Shown one piece after another: positions 34,126-47,622 of a stretch of DNA of 62,839 bases. A program made the translations under genes and the position numbers. The DNA lies in the NCBI GenBank assembly GCA_036897625.1, contig JAYMTA010000035.1:1-62839 (forward strand), given 5' to 3'. How positions within the stretch are numbered: position 1 is the stretch's first letter; each line of letters begins with the position of its first letter. The DNA is from Pelargonium cotyledonis. Taxonomy: Eukaryota; Streptophyta; Magnoliopsida; Geraniales; Geraniaceae. Under the pieces are notes generated by a model. It had not been told where the DNA came from, did no database searches, and saw only the letters and a list, made by a program, of their open reading frames with translations.

Positions 34126-37100
34126 TAAGAAACTGCCCGGTCGATAGCCCTAAAATCAAGGCAAGTTTGAAGCAAAAAAAGAATAGCTTAGAGATAATAT
34201 CCCATAATAACCTTTTTGTTTAAGGCGTATCCTGAAAAGGTATGTACCAGATGTCTTATCTTTATAAAGTGGGTGCTTGATTGGCAAGTAAGGCAATAAA
34301 AATCAATTCTATGCTAAACCAATTATATTTTCGTTTTCGTACGCTTTAGCAGGAGTTTGTATGCTTCTATATACAATTCTACTTTTTATACAAATTTTAT
34401 ACAATTACTTAAAATTTAAATATACCCTTTTTAATCGCGGGTACTCCCTAAGTATTCTTATGAAATTTGATTCTAAACGAGGACCCTCTTTTTTCAAAGG
34501 CAAGGTACAATTCTAGAAAGACTAAAAATGAAAGCTATTTATAACTTATACAAGACAAGATCAAAACAAGATACTTAGCAAAACCCTATGGACCTTTTAC
34601 ACTGTAATGCTTCCTTCACTTCTACAACGAGACCGGATACTAGATTCGTTTTAAATAAACAATTTAAATTACTAATTTATACTAGTCATGCTGTACCCCG
34701 AAAGGAAAAGAAACCTTGGGTGTTAAGATTAACTATTACTTATTTTATATAAATAAAACTAGGTATTAACCTTTGTGCTTTGTCAGTCAAAGGAATTGGT
34801 CAGGCACAGACCCAAAGTCAAGAAAGGAACTTCCTACTTCCTTCGATTCTCAAACAACGCTAAAAACCTGAATTCTTATTGTTAAACTGAGATATAAGAG
34901 AATACCGGATCCATGAAAGGTGATAAAGGGTGTAAGATCCGGGATCCCTAACTAGATATTGAATAGAGAAGCTCGGAAGTTATATCACAAATAGGCTTGA
35001 AACAACGGAGTAGTATCCTAAAAAGTATATAAATTTCCAGAAAACCCATTGAGACTTCTTAGGAGAGCCCTGGGTTTTAATTCATATTAGTATAGGAAAG
35101 GGATACTCTTGGATACCTTTTCTAAGTTTATTTGTTCTAACACCCTGCTTGCAATAAGGACTCTTAATCTTAAGGGGTAAGCACGGGAGGTTGGTCAGTA
35201 CGGATCCAATTAAGTAAAGAAGCTTGTTAGTCTTATTTTACGGTCTGTTCATCGGTTTGGAGTAGGAGCCGGTATAGTAAAGCTTTGCTGTTTCGTACTA
35301 TATATGTCAACTGTCCCCAGCTGTTATAAAGAGTATACCTAACAATTTCTAAATCTATAAGGGACCTAAGCCGGTAAATATATTAAAAAACAGGAGCCCA
35401 AGGACTGCTGCCGGTATGAAAAAGAGCTCAATTCCAACATTAACCTTAATGTAGTATTCTATATTCTAGTAAAACCGTATTTCCTAATGTCAATAAGTAA
35501 CAGTATCTAGTAAGAGACTGAAGGCTATCTTTATCCAACGTTCCTTAGGGAAAACCCAACCCCTGACAAAGTTAAAAAGAGTCTTTGGTTTCAGAGCATA
35601 GTAACCCGGTATTTCTCATCTTAAAAAGGAACCAAAAAAGTAATATAATAAACTGCTTTGTCTTCTTTTCTTTTTCTTCCTGCATTTTTAGTAGTAAGTA
35701 GCCCCTTTTTAACCCTAAGATTCTTTTTCATTAACCTAATAACGAAAAAGGCTTGTTTGATATACAGAAACTAGTGTAAAGTAATAGATTATACCCCGCG
35801 GGTACTCTATGCATGCTATCCAATTGATAAAATATTTAGCATCCAATTTGTGTTTATTCATATCGACAGCCCAATTAAGACTTCAATGGGTTATTATTCG
35901 CTTTTCATTTACCGGATAATGACTACAAAATATAAGATAGAAGCTTTATAGTATACAGAGGTATAATCACAAAGATTACATAACAGGTTGTGGGGCCAAA
36001 AAGTCAGTGTTCCCTGTCAATGAAAGTTTCTCATTTTACCCGCAAGAATAGGGCTAATCTAAGAAAAAGTTGGGATATCCTCGAGAGATACAAGATAGAC
36101 AAAAAAAGATACTAAGAAAGAAGGCAATCCTCTTGCCAAACAGATTATAGGATAATATGAATCCATAAACCTTTGTCTTACAATTCGACTCTCATAATTA
36201 TCTCAAGGGATCTCTTGTTATCACTAAATTTTCAGGTCATTGAAAAAAGAATAAGTAGACAACCCTTTAGAAAAAATACCCGGATTCTACAAAAGGATTG
36301 ACTTTTATTGAGAAAACCTCAGAATACTTGTTTTTGCATTTCGTGGCAGCTATATTCAAAAAACTTTCATTTAACCCAGACCGAAAGAAGAGAGCATCCT
36401 TCCTTCCAATCTCAAAAAGGGGAGGCTGCTAGCTTATAGCCTAAATAAAAATTTCTTTTTTTATTAACCCAAAATTGTAAAATCACGGGGGCTCCTTATA
36501 TAAAACTGCTCTTAGGCTTTGTAGATTAGAAGTAAAAAGCTTTAGCAAGGGGTGACAAAGTGCTAGAATACACTTTAAGTACTAAGTCCTTGATTAAATA
36601 TAAAGAGAGCGGAATAAAAGAGATCCTACGAGAGTACCGGTTTCAGGAAAATAATAGGTTTTTATTAAAGGGTTCCTGATAATGCCCTTAGGTTCAATGT
36701 GTTTGAGATATCTGGTTTGGATAGGAGCCCCTTTGTGACATTCGACGTATCTGAAATGCTAGGAAAACCGGACTTTCAAAATCCCCAATTCTAGGGTTCA
36801 ATATCTAACCGCTTCGTCTAAGGAGCCTTTTCCTGAGTTAAAACCTCCTTTTTACTTTATTGCTATCTTATAAGTCCCGCAAGAGACTCCTTTTAAGAAG
36901 ATTCCTAAAATAATGACAACCGGAGAAGGTTCCCTCTGTGTATGATCCGTTTGCGCGATTTGTGTTCTTCGTATGCCCGCCCATTAAGTGTCTACTATAT
37001 ATTCCCCAATAGTGAATAAAGGACGGACCTTCCAACAGTCCCGTCTGTATACCCGGATTTAGAATGAATTTGTGGGAGAATACCCCATGCTAAAAGGAAG

Positions 37101-37359
37101 CACGCAAAGCATTAACTAGCAAACATGCTCAAGTTTACTACTCGGGGAAACCCAGTTCTAAAATACCTCATAGGAAATTCCTTAGCTCAAAAAGGGTATC
37201 CTCACGCATTTTTTTATAATCTAATAAGAGCTTCTCGAGAAATTAGAGTTTATTATTAAGGTTAAAATGTAGCTGAGGTACAAATTATCCGAATTCCTTA
37301 TCTTTTAAGACAAAGTTATGCAACTAAAGCTAGAAGACATACATAAATAGATACTTGTG
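34126..37359. other. unrecognised stretch rich in short GC dyads
   Basis: No gene recognised. Between 36.6 and 37.2 kb about ten GC-rich dyads occur within 600 bp, for example 36667-36678 (AAAGGGTTCCTG), 36721-36735 (ATAGGAGCCCCTTTG) and 36819-36832. Confidence 0.45.
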
Positions 37360-37432
37360 TTTTAGATTCTGGTAAAACCTCAGCCTGAAAGGTGTAAAGT
37401 AAAAGGTTCGAATGGACTTACTTGGTCTGATA
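37360..37432 (+). pseudogene. tRNA-like relic
   Basis: TCTGGTAAAACCTC and GTAAAAGGTTCGAATGGAC at tRNA spacing. Stems are largely unpaired and no isoacceptor can be named. Confidence 0.2.
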
Positions 37433-40400
37433 AATAATCCATCTTACGGAATACCGTAACAAGAATCCACCTAATGTTCCTGTGTTTTGAAATCTTTTTA
37501 TAGCGTATCTTTTTAGGAGCCTTGCCAACTCTTATAAAAGTCGAAAAATTCCCTTTTCGTATATTTGGAATAGAACTTTCCTTTTGACGCGTCTTTTTGT
37601 GCTAAAATTATGAATAAGATTAAGTTTAAGAAAGGATTCCTATTTCGATACTACGAGAACCTCTTGTTAAACAGGGGGTATTAGCTATATTCTATTTTTT
37701 TTAGTTTAATAAGCTAGAGCCTGCTCTTAATTTATTCAACAAAGGACTCAATTTATGTAATATATATATAGGAGTAAATCCTTCTAAATTGATAACTCCT
37801 TTGTCTAGGAATTACTTTAAATAGAGGGACTTCTTAGTATTATAAGATATAACGTTTCCAGTTATTTTAATGAGTCAAGGTAATAAATACATGCTCTAGC
37901 CTTAATGCTGTTCAGTCATCCTTTCTTTTTCTTACTATTACAGCTTTAAATGAATCTCAGTAAGCAACCAAAAAGAAGGGCCCTTCTGAGTGATCATATT
38001 CTATAAACAGGTAGACCCTGCTGGAGGTACCTATTGAAAAGGTTGCTTTATCTTATATCGATATTGATAGTCGTTTTAGTTGTTTGTTGACATTGGATTC
38101 CAGAGAAGAAAATTCGTATAAGTTGAAAAACCCAAGAATTTAGTCGTATTTCGCAACGTCCTTGCTCACTTCTATTCAAAAAACTCGGAAGCGGGGTTTG
38201 CACAGGAAAGGTCCTATCTCCTAAACGAAACTTTTATTGCTAATTTTCTCTTGATTGATATCCGTAGTAAGGCGGTAGCACAAGATTCCCCTCTATTTAC
38301 TGCTATGAGGATTCCGGTGAACCTAGCTTAGACCCAGTATTTAAAAACCGGTTCAAAGGTCCTGTGAGTTTTCGTCCAAATTCTGAATATACAAAAAGCC
38401 AACGTATTCCATTTAACTGATGAAGAATCTATTAAGGGTTCATAAAAGCACTTGGTTACTTTTATAGAGAAAAAACCTGGTTACAAAGCAGTTTTGACAA
38501 AAAAGAAGACTTAAATTAATGATCTGAGTTTGTAGTCAGTCTTAACCTATAAATAGCACTTTTCAGTATATTTAGCAAACAAAGGGTTCCTTTGAAAGAA
38601 TATAATTACTTAAAGCATAGAAATCTTATGTCTCTAGCTAGCTAAAAGTTATAAGCTATTAAATCTTTTAAGGAACTCCTACAGAACAAGTAACCAAAAA
38701 CGATATAGAATTTTATTAAAGGAATCTGAATAAGATATTTTAAAGATAAGGTCTAAAAACGAAGTACTACTGATTTTTTCTTTTTATTCGATATCAATTC
38801 CTGTTTCTTTTCAAGACAAGAGGATAGTACTCACTCATAATAACAGGATCTTATACGACAACCTAAAATTACGAAATTTGAACTAATTCATTGACTTAAG
38901 CCATACGATAACTACCAAACTCGTTATTTTCAGAATCACTTAAATAGAAAGTAATTTATCGGTCTTAGTAGTCAATGTTTCTGGAATAAGAACTTCTCTT
39001 TATATTTTTATCCTTAGCTTAGACGAAAGGAAGCTAGGACCGTTCAGATCCTTAATAAAATCCTCTAATATAATAAAGGTAAAGTACACCACGACGAAAA
39101 ATAAAATAGATATTCTTTTGAACTTTATATTACAAAAAGGGTGCGTGCTCCTTTCTAAACTAGAAGAAATTCCTTGGCTAGGGTTTACTAAGACAGTATA
39201 TTTGTAGGTAGTTTTCACTCATGTATAAGAAACTCTAAGTGTGGTAAGTAATAGGCATAGCTTTTTCTTTTTATTTATGATACTGATCTTATTCATAGTT
39301 ATGATTTACCTTACAGATAAGTGGTGTGTTGAATGCTTTCCGAACACCTTAGTTCGCGCCTGTCAATAAATTAGTTTCTTCTTACTTTATTACTTTATTC
39401 AGGGCCAATCGCCAGGAAAAGCATCACTTTGTTTGACTTAAGTATAGTATAAAATCCTTAGGAAACTAAATTTGCTATGCTCAAACTGGCCCCTTTTTCG
39501 TTTTTCGACGGGAATTTCATTCGAACCCATGAATAATGAGTTTGCAATATATTGATAGAAACATGTATTTCATATTGTCTGCCCGTAGAAATTAATAAAG
39601 GGCCCTGTTACTTTTGCTGAAATTAAATCAGCAGGAAAACTATTAGGAAAAACGGGGATAGGAAATAGCCTTCTTCCGATACCCCATTTAGGTTATGAAT
39701 TGAGCAAGAACATTAGCCGAACCTTTTCCATTTACTTCAGAGTCTCTGTTCGCTTCGAATCTGCAGTAGTTGTCCGTTTGTAGAGTTGCCTTAATAAGTC
39801 CTTATCTTATAAAAAGGAGAAACCCCTTATTAAATTCCCTGACATTTGCCCTGACCCAGGTTCTCCTAAAGAAGCTAGAACAGTACTCTTTTAAGTTTCG
39901 TAGTTATATCCTTATAAATTAAGAGTTAAAATCCGTAACTAAAGTTAGTTTTCTTTATTTTACACCTAAATCAGGCCTTGTCTTTTGTCGAAGTTAAATA
40001 ATAATGGTAGAGCTTGTCACTAACCGGATGTCAGAATTGAAGGTATACCCTATAATAGAAAAGAACTGGAATAAAGGAAAGTTTTTTTAGATGGAAAGAC
40101 TCTAGTTTTTACAAGATACAATCTAAAAGTCAGTGTTTATTATAACCCGGGAGGAAACCTCCACTAATTTTAAGAATAAGAGTCTCAATTTCCGGTTTAC
40201 TAGGGTAGTAAGTAAATGAGGAAGTCTTTTGAAACAAGGAAATGTTAAAGTAAAGGGTACTGTTTTTCAATTGGGTATAGGTTCTCCGTGGGTATTTTAG
40301 CGGATACTCGTCTAGAAGGCTTTCTTAATTCCTGGGTATACCCTTTTTAACAAACGAAGTTTTCTTTTTAAGAGTATCCTAACGGACTCCTCTAACCTGG

Positions 40401-40687
40401 GCTGAGCTATAAAGTTATGAACAAAACAGAGTCTAATTTTATCCTTGCATTCAGAAACACAAGGAAAGAAATCAAACAAAAAAGCTAGGAGTTAATGATC
40501 GGCAGATCTTGTTTAACTTTAATAGATAAGGTATATTCTTGTATTAATAAAGGGATCTCCTATAGAAAAATTAAAGACAAATTCATTATACTTAGCGTAT
40601 TTATAACCATATGGAAAAACTCCCTTACTCTGCTTTCATTACTAAGAGTCTAGCATTAATTACTAAGAAGAAGTCTAGGTCTCCTCT
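37433..40687. other. unrecognised stretch
   Basis: No gene recognised; a 72-codon minus-strand frame at 39000-39218 is unremarkable. TACTTTAT is tandemly repeated at 39383-39398. Confidence 0.4.
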
Positions 40688-40761
40688 TGGATATAGCAGG
40701 ACTTGAACCTACGGCCATTCAGTTAAGAGCCTAGTGCTCTACCCAGCTGAGCTATACATTC
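40688..40761 (-). pseudogene. tRNA-Lys-like (CTT), partly paired
   Basis: On the minus strand: acceptor GAATGTA pairs with TATATCC except at position 2-71, followed by TAGCTCAGCTGGGTAGAGCA. The anticodon loop CTCTTAA gives CTT (Lys). The T-arm GTAGG/CCTGC is fully paired with one G-U. The 3' half is nearly that of plant mitochondrial tRNA-Lys. The anticodon stem has two mismatches. It is the better preserved of three Lys-like sequences in the window and the only one with a CTT anticodon. Confidence 0.5.
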
Positions 40762-41767
40762 GGAAAGTCAGTTCTCCCTTTATCAGTAGAATTCTTTCTT
40801 TTTAATCACTTATATGAAGAAGATTGATTTTTCAGTGAAATTTGATTAGCTAGTCGATTACTTTTGTTCCTTGCCTTTAGAAATAGACAGTTGAAACACA
40901 AATGCCTTTTACAGTTCAGTCAGTTAAGAAGTTACCAATATTCTTTAAACAAGCTAAATCTTCTCTATATGACTTACTAGAATTAGAGTCCCTTTATTGA
41001 CACTGTTAGGTTAAAATGAACTTTCAAAGCTCGCTAAACTTTTGTTTTATATAAGTTTGCTGGGTAAAGCTCCTCTACTCTTTAAACAAGTTAGGAAAGT
41101 TGCACTGGAGTAAGACAGCTTTCTGAGGTATATTTCACATATAATGAATAAGCATTCCTAAACTTCATAACTGGAGTTTACCTGAAAACCTATTCTTAAA
41201 ACTCCTAAGTATGAACGGTTACCGTTAATAAACTAATTAAGTACGATTCTTTTTAAATTAAATCTATTAATACGGAATTTCCTCTAATAACGTGTATGAA
41301 ATGAACTAATAATTTGAAATTTCTTATACTTATCTCTTTTAGGTATAGGAGCTCTATTGGATCAAGGGTTTATTTGTTTTTAGAAAGGTTAGTATAAATA
41401 AGATATTCAATTCTCAGGAGTATAATTCTCAAGAGTAGACACTCAGAGATAGAGTTGTTAGGCTTCCCATTTGGTAAAGATTAAGAAATTGCTCTCATTT
41501 GGAGACACATATTTGAACCATGTTCCTTATTATATATTATAGCTTTCGGCTGGGGCGAGTAAACCCTTTATAGAACTCTATTGACCCAAATCGCGTAAGT
41601 TTAAATTGATATTAACAAATCTCTACAGGACATAGTCTCAAGAACTACTTGTTTTTTCTGTCGTGAGCAGTACTAACTGTGACATTAAAGAAGAAAAACT
41701 AGTAAAACCGGGAAAAGGTATAACCTAAGCCCTAAGAACTCCTATATTCTTGTTTAGCAAATTGGAA
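40762..41767. other. unrecognised stretch
   Basis: No gene, repeat or clear tRNA seen. Confidence 0.4.
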
Positions 41768-41845
41768 TTCCACCATTATATGACAGGACTCGAACCCTTC
41801 ACTTGAGATTAAACTAACAAGTGCTCTAACCACTTCCAAAATTGT
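41768..41845 (-). pseudogene. tRNA-like relic with a 12-base anticodon loop
   Basis: The minus strand has AAGTGGTTAGAGC, then a perfect ACTTG/CAAGT stem around a 12-base loop, then GAAGGGTTCGAGTCCTGTC. The D-loop and T-arm are good, but the anticodon loop is five bases too long. It could be a tRNA with a small insertion or a relic. Confidence 0.3.
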
Positions 41846-43125
41846 AAACTTTATTACATTTTATGGTAGCCAAGAATATATGACTTTCTAAAAGAAGAGA
41901 AAGTAATTTCTATCTCTCTTGCGTACCCTTATAATTATAAGGGATTGCTCTATTATGCTATATAAAATAAGTTGACACTTGTATAAATCTTACTCTTTGC
42001 CCAACTCGATTTGTTGAAGGGGATATAGGTGCCTATATATCCCCAAGCCTGCCTTTAACCCCGAATTTACCAAAGTAAGTCATAAGAAAAAAGCCTCCTG
42101 TTATTACTGTTATCTATTTCTTAACTCAAATTAAGGATTTCCAATGCAAAGTTTACTAGCGAACGAGGGACCAAAAATATAGGGTTTCTCCCTTCTAGGG
42201 ATTACAAAGGAAGACTCTTACTTTTTATCAGCCTTGGCACTGAATAAAGGTTCTGGTCCAACTCTTATAAGGCAGCCCCTCTTCCCTAAAATTTAGTGTA
42301 AAGTAATCTAGTTATATCAGTTTTCGAATCTTCCTATTCATTTACTTAGAGATCGCAGAATTGATACGCAACCTCGCTTGATCCCGATAAGGACAGAAAG
42401 CATATGCCCCTTAACTATTCAAAAAAAGAGAATTACTTACTAAATTATAAAGGGGAGCCCTCCATTTTTATCAAGCTAGAACACAAGACTCTTTTTGGAT
42501 AGCTCTACTTAGCTTATTACTCGTATGGATAACTGTCTTATTGTAGCTTGTAGTATGACTTTCAAGTTTCTGTAACTAGCGCACTTAGCTTAAAATAAGG
42601 AACTCCTTTGAAAACCCCTTCAATACGTTCAGGGAGTACAAGAGAAGTAACTTACATTGAAGGCCTGAGCTACCGCAATTCCTAACTTTTGTGGAAATGT
42701 CTTGAAACGGATCCATTAAGGCTGAGCTACTCTCCCGTTTTAACTAGAAATAGTGACTTAACTTCGCTACAATGAAATAAAAGTCTTTCTATTTTATAAC
42801 TACTTTTGCCTCAAAAAAACCAATCCTAATATTTCCGGATATCTCAAAGTAAGCTCTATATAAGGGGTCGTTTGTATCCAAAGTTTTGCCAAGAATGGGG
42901 ACCAATGCGCGTAAGGATTTCGTACTTACTATATGGGTCCTATCTTAACGGGTCTTTCAAAAAAGAAGGAATTGGGGTTCCTTGAAGAGTTTAGAACTTC
43001 CTTATTATAAGGAGTGTTCTCCCCTATTTAGTGAAACGGAAATGCAAATAAGTATGTTATGTAATCGCTTATATAAGAAATATACCTTTTCAGTGAACAA
43101 GTACGCCTCTTCTGTTAGAGGAATT
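41846..43125. other. mostly unrecognised; two D-arm-like motifs
   Basis: On the minus strand within 42650-42745, GGGAGAGTAGCTCAG and GCGGTAGCTCAG each look like the 5' end of a tRNA. Neither is followed by a T-arm, so no gene is called. Confidence 0.35.
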
Positions 43126-43200
43126 ACGCGGGATAGAGTACATGGTAAACTCGTGAGGCAATGATCTCAAAACGCAGGTTCAAGTCCCGAAACTTCTGGC
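43126..43200 (+). pseudogene. tRNA-fMet-like relic, copy 1
   Basis: CGCGGGATAGAG, then TGGTAAACTCGTGAGGC, then CGCAGGTTCAAGTCC resembles the plant mitochondrial initiator tRNA. The anticodon region TGAGG-CAATGA-TCTCA pairs well but leaves a loop of six bases, and the expected CTCATGA loop is altered. T-stem and 3' acceptor do not pair. The middle part is shared with the copy at 53446-53520. Confidence 0.4.
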
Positions 43201-46200
43201 AAACTAAAACTTTTAATAGCTAGCTTATTCTATTTGTGTAGTCCTATAAATCCCGTACTCCCTATCTATAGAATTTAATTAACTGCAATAATAAAAACCT
43301 CTGTTTGATTTCTAAAATAAATGAGACCTCGTGGGCTTTTTAGCAACCACAAAATTTGATATTAGCCTTGAGTTTGAAGTTTGTAAGGCAGTGACGCTAT
43401 AGCATATCTAGGAATATAGGGATTTCCTGTTAGAGTTTTTCTTGCTCAATATGCCAACCGTCGAAAAAGGGTTTGAGTATAAGACTTTACCATTATAGTT
43501 AGGAACACAAAACAAAGTAATTAAAATTGCTAGTGACCGGGGATGCGCTTCATCAAGTATACCCGTAATTAGGAATGGAATAGCGAGATAGATTATTCCG
43601 TAGTTGTGATAGGAAGGGAAGCATCTCTCTCCAATCCCCAAGACAAGGTGTTTGTCAAAAAGTATCCGACTTGGTTAAGCGAGTAAGTCACTCCTTCCTT
43701 TTAAAGTGAAACTGATTATCTATTATAACTAGTACAACTAAAATACAAGAAGAGAGAGTACCCATGAGAATCCCCTATTGTTAGCGCCTAACTAATCCTC
43801 TAGTAAAAAGTTCACCAGGAATTTAAGTCGAAGAATAGTATAGTTAATTACTGTATTAGCATGAATTAAACAAATAAGGGGGCGCAGAGATAGCCACAGA
43901 CGACCAGAAGCGAATGCTTGTTCAAAAGGCACCTGCTGCTGTATAACGGGAGTCCCATCATTCTTCTGAGAAAGATAGAATCTAAATTAGTTGCCCCCCC
44001 GTTTTGATGTCATAAATGATACCTATTAAAGTTGTTTTATATTGACAATCTAAGGAAATTCTACTTTCAAAGAGAGGAATGAATACAAAGTTTTGACCCA
44101 TCGTTTAAATTATTATAGTTGCCCTTTTACAAGAAGTAGTTTAATTGCTTAGATAATGGGACCCTTTTTAAGACTTATTTCTATATACTGATTTTTTAGA
44201 GTAAAGGAAGGCTGCCTGTGGTTTACCTCGTACAAAAAAGTGTATTGACTCACTTTCAATACCCATGGTTTAACTTAATTTTAATAGAAAGAATTTTTTA
44301 AGTTTTCTTTAGAGAAGAGGGGAGAAAATACTTAGCTCTTATTCCTTATAAAAAAAAAGAGAATAAGACTGAAAAGCTTTAATTTATCGATATAACTCAA
44401 TAAACAAGAATACCATTAAATTTATATTTGAAATTTATAATAAACTCTTAAAAAGGAGTGCTCTTATAACTAACTGAGTTTTAACCCCCTTTCAAAGAAT
44501 ATATTTAGTGTAGCTAAATGACTACTTCTTATTAAGACCTTAAACCTTAGAAAAGTACATTACTTAAGAAATTAATATACTTAAACTTGCAATACAATTA
44601 TTTATGACAGAGTGATAGAAAGAGCCGAGACCCTCCTTAGATTGCCCGGGAATGCCTCAATTCCTTTATAATATTAAAATCCTTATATAAAATAGGTAGC
44701 TTGAGGGAAGTACTTTACAAATATTAAGAAAGAGTTCCCGTATAACCTGCTTCATTAGTACTGAGTTTGAAATCTTGGGAAACTTACTTCTTATATAAAT
44801 TTCTAGGAGTTACTAGGTATTTACTCTCTATTTGTACTACTTTCTTTAGCTTTTTAATGTAGTCTTATTTGTAAAGGGCATTTACTAAAGAGAATCTATT
44901 TGTTTGAATCTTACTTTTCCTTTAATAATTAATTGACTGCCTTTGAAAGTTCCTTCAGGAGAATTTTACGCTTGATGTACTAACAATTTTAGACCGAGTC
45001 TCGTTATCCCCAATACTAATAAGAATCCATAACTTAAAAATCCTAAATTTCAGAAACCCCACTCCAATATAAAAATTAAGTTACAATTCGGTTAACTAAG
45101 GCATACTTTCAAAAGGGTAACTCTGCTATACTAATCGCATCATCAGAGTAATAGTCTTTCTTATCTGTCCCTTATAAAGGAAATCTTTCAACTCTAACCT
45201 AACAGAGTTTCCTAGTTGTTGACGTATTACTTTTTACAGGCGGGGCCCTTCATAAATATGATAGGCAGCCACTTATATATTCTCTATTAAGAGTATAGTC
45301 ATAAATTTGGGGCGAAGCGCAAATCTAGTACAAAAATTCCGAGGTTAAATCCTATTCTTTTTTATGTCTTGTCTTATCTAGCTATATAAGAGAAGCTCCT
45401 AGGTGTTAATTGATTTCGGGCGCACACACACGTGAATTATTGGATAGAGGTAGGTTTCGTTTCTCTTAAGTTGGTTTGATTCCTTTGATGAGAGTTACTA
45501 TTGGTTATTAAGATTCGTTCCCTTGCTTTGACCGCGTAGACCAGAAAAAAGCCAAGGAGCAAGATCTAGCCCTTTTACCCAGTTCATTTTAGATCAGATA
45601 TTAAAAATATTATACTTAGGTCAACCTTTGCAAGGCAGTAAACTTTACATATTAAGCCGATCCTTAAAATCTTCAGAGTTTGAGGTTTCTTTTTAAGAAA
45701 ATATCACTAAAGAAATCTATTATACTGGGAATTCCGGTACTTATCAGCACCAGATAAAGTGGAAGGTCTTTAATAAATTATATAGGTAAATAACAACGGT
45801 AAGGACTCAAGTATCTCCCTTTGTTAAGAAATCCGGAGTTAAAGCGGTACTTTAATTAAAGAATTGAGACATAGGTAAATTAAGTATACTAGGTTTTGTT
45901 CCTTTTAAGTTAAGCGTTTTTGCTAACAAGAAAGATTCTTATAAGTTGGGTTTATACCGGTGCTTTTTAATTTTCAAATATTGGGAAGTTGCTAACTAGA
46001 ACGAACGTGTCTGTTTTGTTTTTTTTCTTAACCCAATTGTCAAAAGGCTCCTATTGTCCTGCCTTTTCTTTATGGAATCTCAAACTGCTTATTATCTATT
46101 AAAGATCTTAAACTGGAAGACTGTTTTGAAAAGGGGTTGCTCTATAGCCTAGAATATTTACCCATACATTGTATACTAGGAGTCTTTTCTTATACGTATA

Positions 46201-46309
46201 TATTCAGGACCCAAGAAGGCTAGAAAAAAGCTACAACAAGTATAGTGGGAACTCCCGGGATCACTCTCTTAGGATTAGTAGTATAGTTCATATATAATAT
46301 TTTGAGCTA
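43201..46309. other. unrecognised stretch
   Basis: No gene recognised. A 77-codon minus-strand frame (43408-43641) has no known motif. Confidence 0.4.
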
Positions 46310-46459
46310 TACCCGCTTTCCTAGACTACCCTTCCTAGGGTTATGAGTCTTGTAGCCTGTAACTAATAGGGTCTTCTTCCTGTTAGGATTCTTGTAACTT
46401 ACTATATTTAATTGTAGTATTATATTCTTTTTATTTAGTATAGTAACAGGCAGTATATA
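46310..46459 (-). pseudogene. Basic coding-like stretch, copy D
   Basis: About 50 open codons without a start, ending at TAG 46307-46309 on the minus strand. Residues read SYKNPNRKKTLLVTGYK and THNPRKGSLGKRV, strongly basic and without acidic residues, as in small mitochondrial ribosomal proteins. GGGTATAGCTCA directly at the stop is shared with the DNA of copies A and B. The family is not identified. Confidence 0.22.
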
Positions 46460-47549
46460 GTATATTCTAGGGATCTACCGTTACCGTTGAGCTCGTGGTC
46501 GAAAGTCATAATATTATATCACAGAGACTCAGCACCTCATGAAAATTTCCTATTAACCTTTCCTATTTATCTGTCTTATGCGAGCCTTGTTTACCAGTTA
46601 CCTATTTAAAAGTTCTGCCAAGTAGATTAAAAGTAGCTGGGATAAACCCAACCCCTTATTACTAGAATGGGGTACTTTATTAGAGACAATATCTTATGTA
46701 AGTTTTTTTAGATCTCTATATGGGTTCCTTGTCCTTGCTTGCACTGAAAACAAGAAGAAAAGGGCATACGAAATCTCACTATGTTCAAGCCAAAATTAAT
46801 ACCCGTGTTATATAAAGGGCACGCACAGAAGTCTTAGCATAATAAACCGCGCTGTCATAGAACTTTAATCTGAAATAATATAAAATTAAGACTGGGGGTT
46901 GACCCCTATTCTTTGAAATAAAAATGTTCAATCTAGGAATTTAGTACCTAAGAACAAAGCTTAAGGTATTGCTTTTTTTAATTAAATGGGAAACTCTAGT
47001 TAATTTAAGTAGAATAAAGACTTCTACGCTTATGTATTCAAATTGCTAAACTTAATTTTATGTATAGGCTGTTGTATAAAACGAAAGTAATAAAGTAGCA
47101 AGGATTCGAGAGCCCTTTCCTGTATTGAGTCAGAGTCTTAAAACATGAGTTTTTGGAAAATCCCTGGGTTTCCGCGGCCTTACTGTTTCTTTTTCTTACT
47201 TAAATTTAATGTAATTTGCCCTACCGACTGGATCCGCTTAACCAAAGTTTTTGCTCTTTCCTTAGACTTTGTTGTAATTGAACTGATGTAGTCCTTGTCT
47301 TTTTATACTTGGGTCATCAACCCAAAACAAGTTTCCATTATCAAAGTACCTCTAATAGAGTTTAATAAATAGTTGAATGAATAAACCCCATATCTTAGTG
47401 TATTTCCGGATTAGGCGGTCCTCACTATACAAATTGCGATGAATTTAGAAAGGCAATATCCTATACCTGCGCTATATAGGAAAAAAGTACGTAGCTTCCC
47501 CTTTGCAGTATTTTTCACTTTAAGGGAATCCTTCATTAACCCTATTTCA
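46460..47549. other. unrecognised stretch
   Basis: No gene, repeat or tRNA seen. Confidence 0.4.
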
Positions 47550-47622
47550 GGGTGCATAGCTCAGTCGGTAGAACATTGGGATTTTAACTAACCGGCCATA
47601 GGTTCAAATCTTGGTATATCTA
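47550..47622 (+). pseudogene. tRNA-Lys-like (TTT) with one base lost from the anticodon stem
   Basis: GGGTGCATAGCTCAGTCGGTAGAACATTGGG, a TTTTAA anticodon segment and CATAGGTTCAAATC closely follow plant mitochondrial tRNA-Lys. Where the plant gene has AACCTAA after the anticodon, this copy has AACTAA, so one C is missing and only four stem pairs form. The acceptor has G-U pairs and one mismatch. It is most likely a pseudogene. Confidence 0.5.

Noticed and set aside
42982-43164. 60-codon frame with a TTG start
   Set aside because: It runs into the fMet-like relic and has no recognisable motif.
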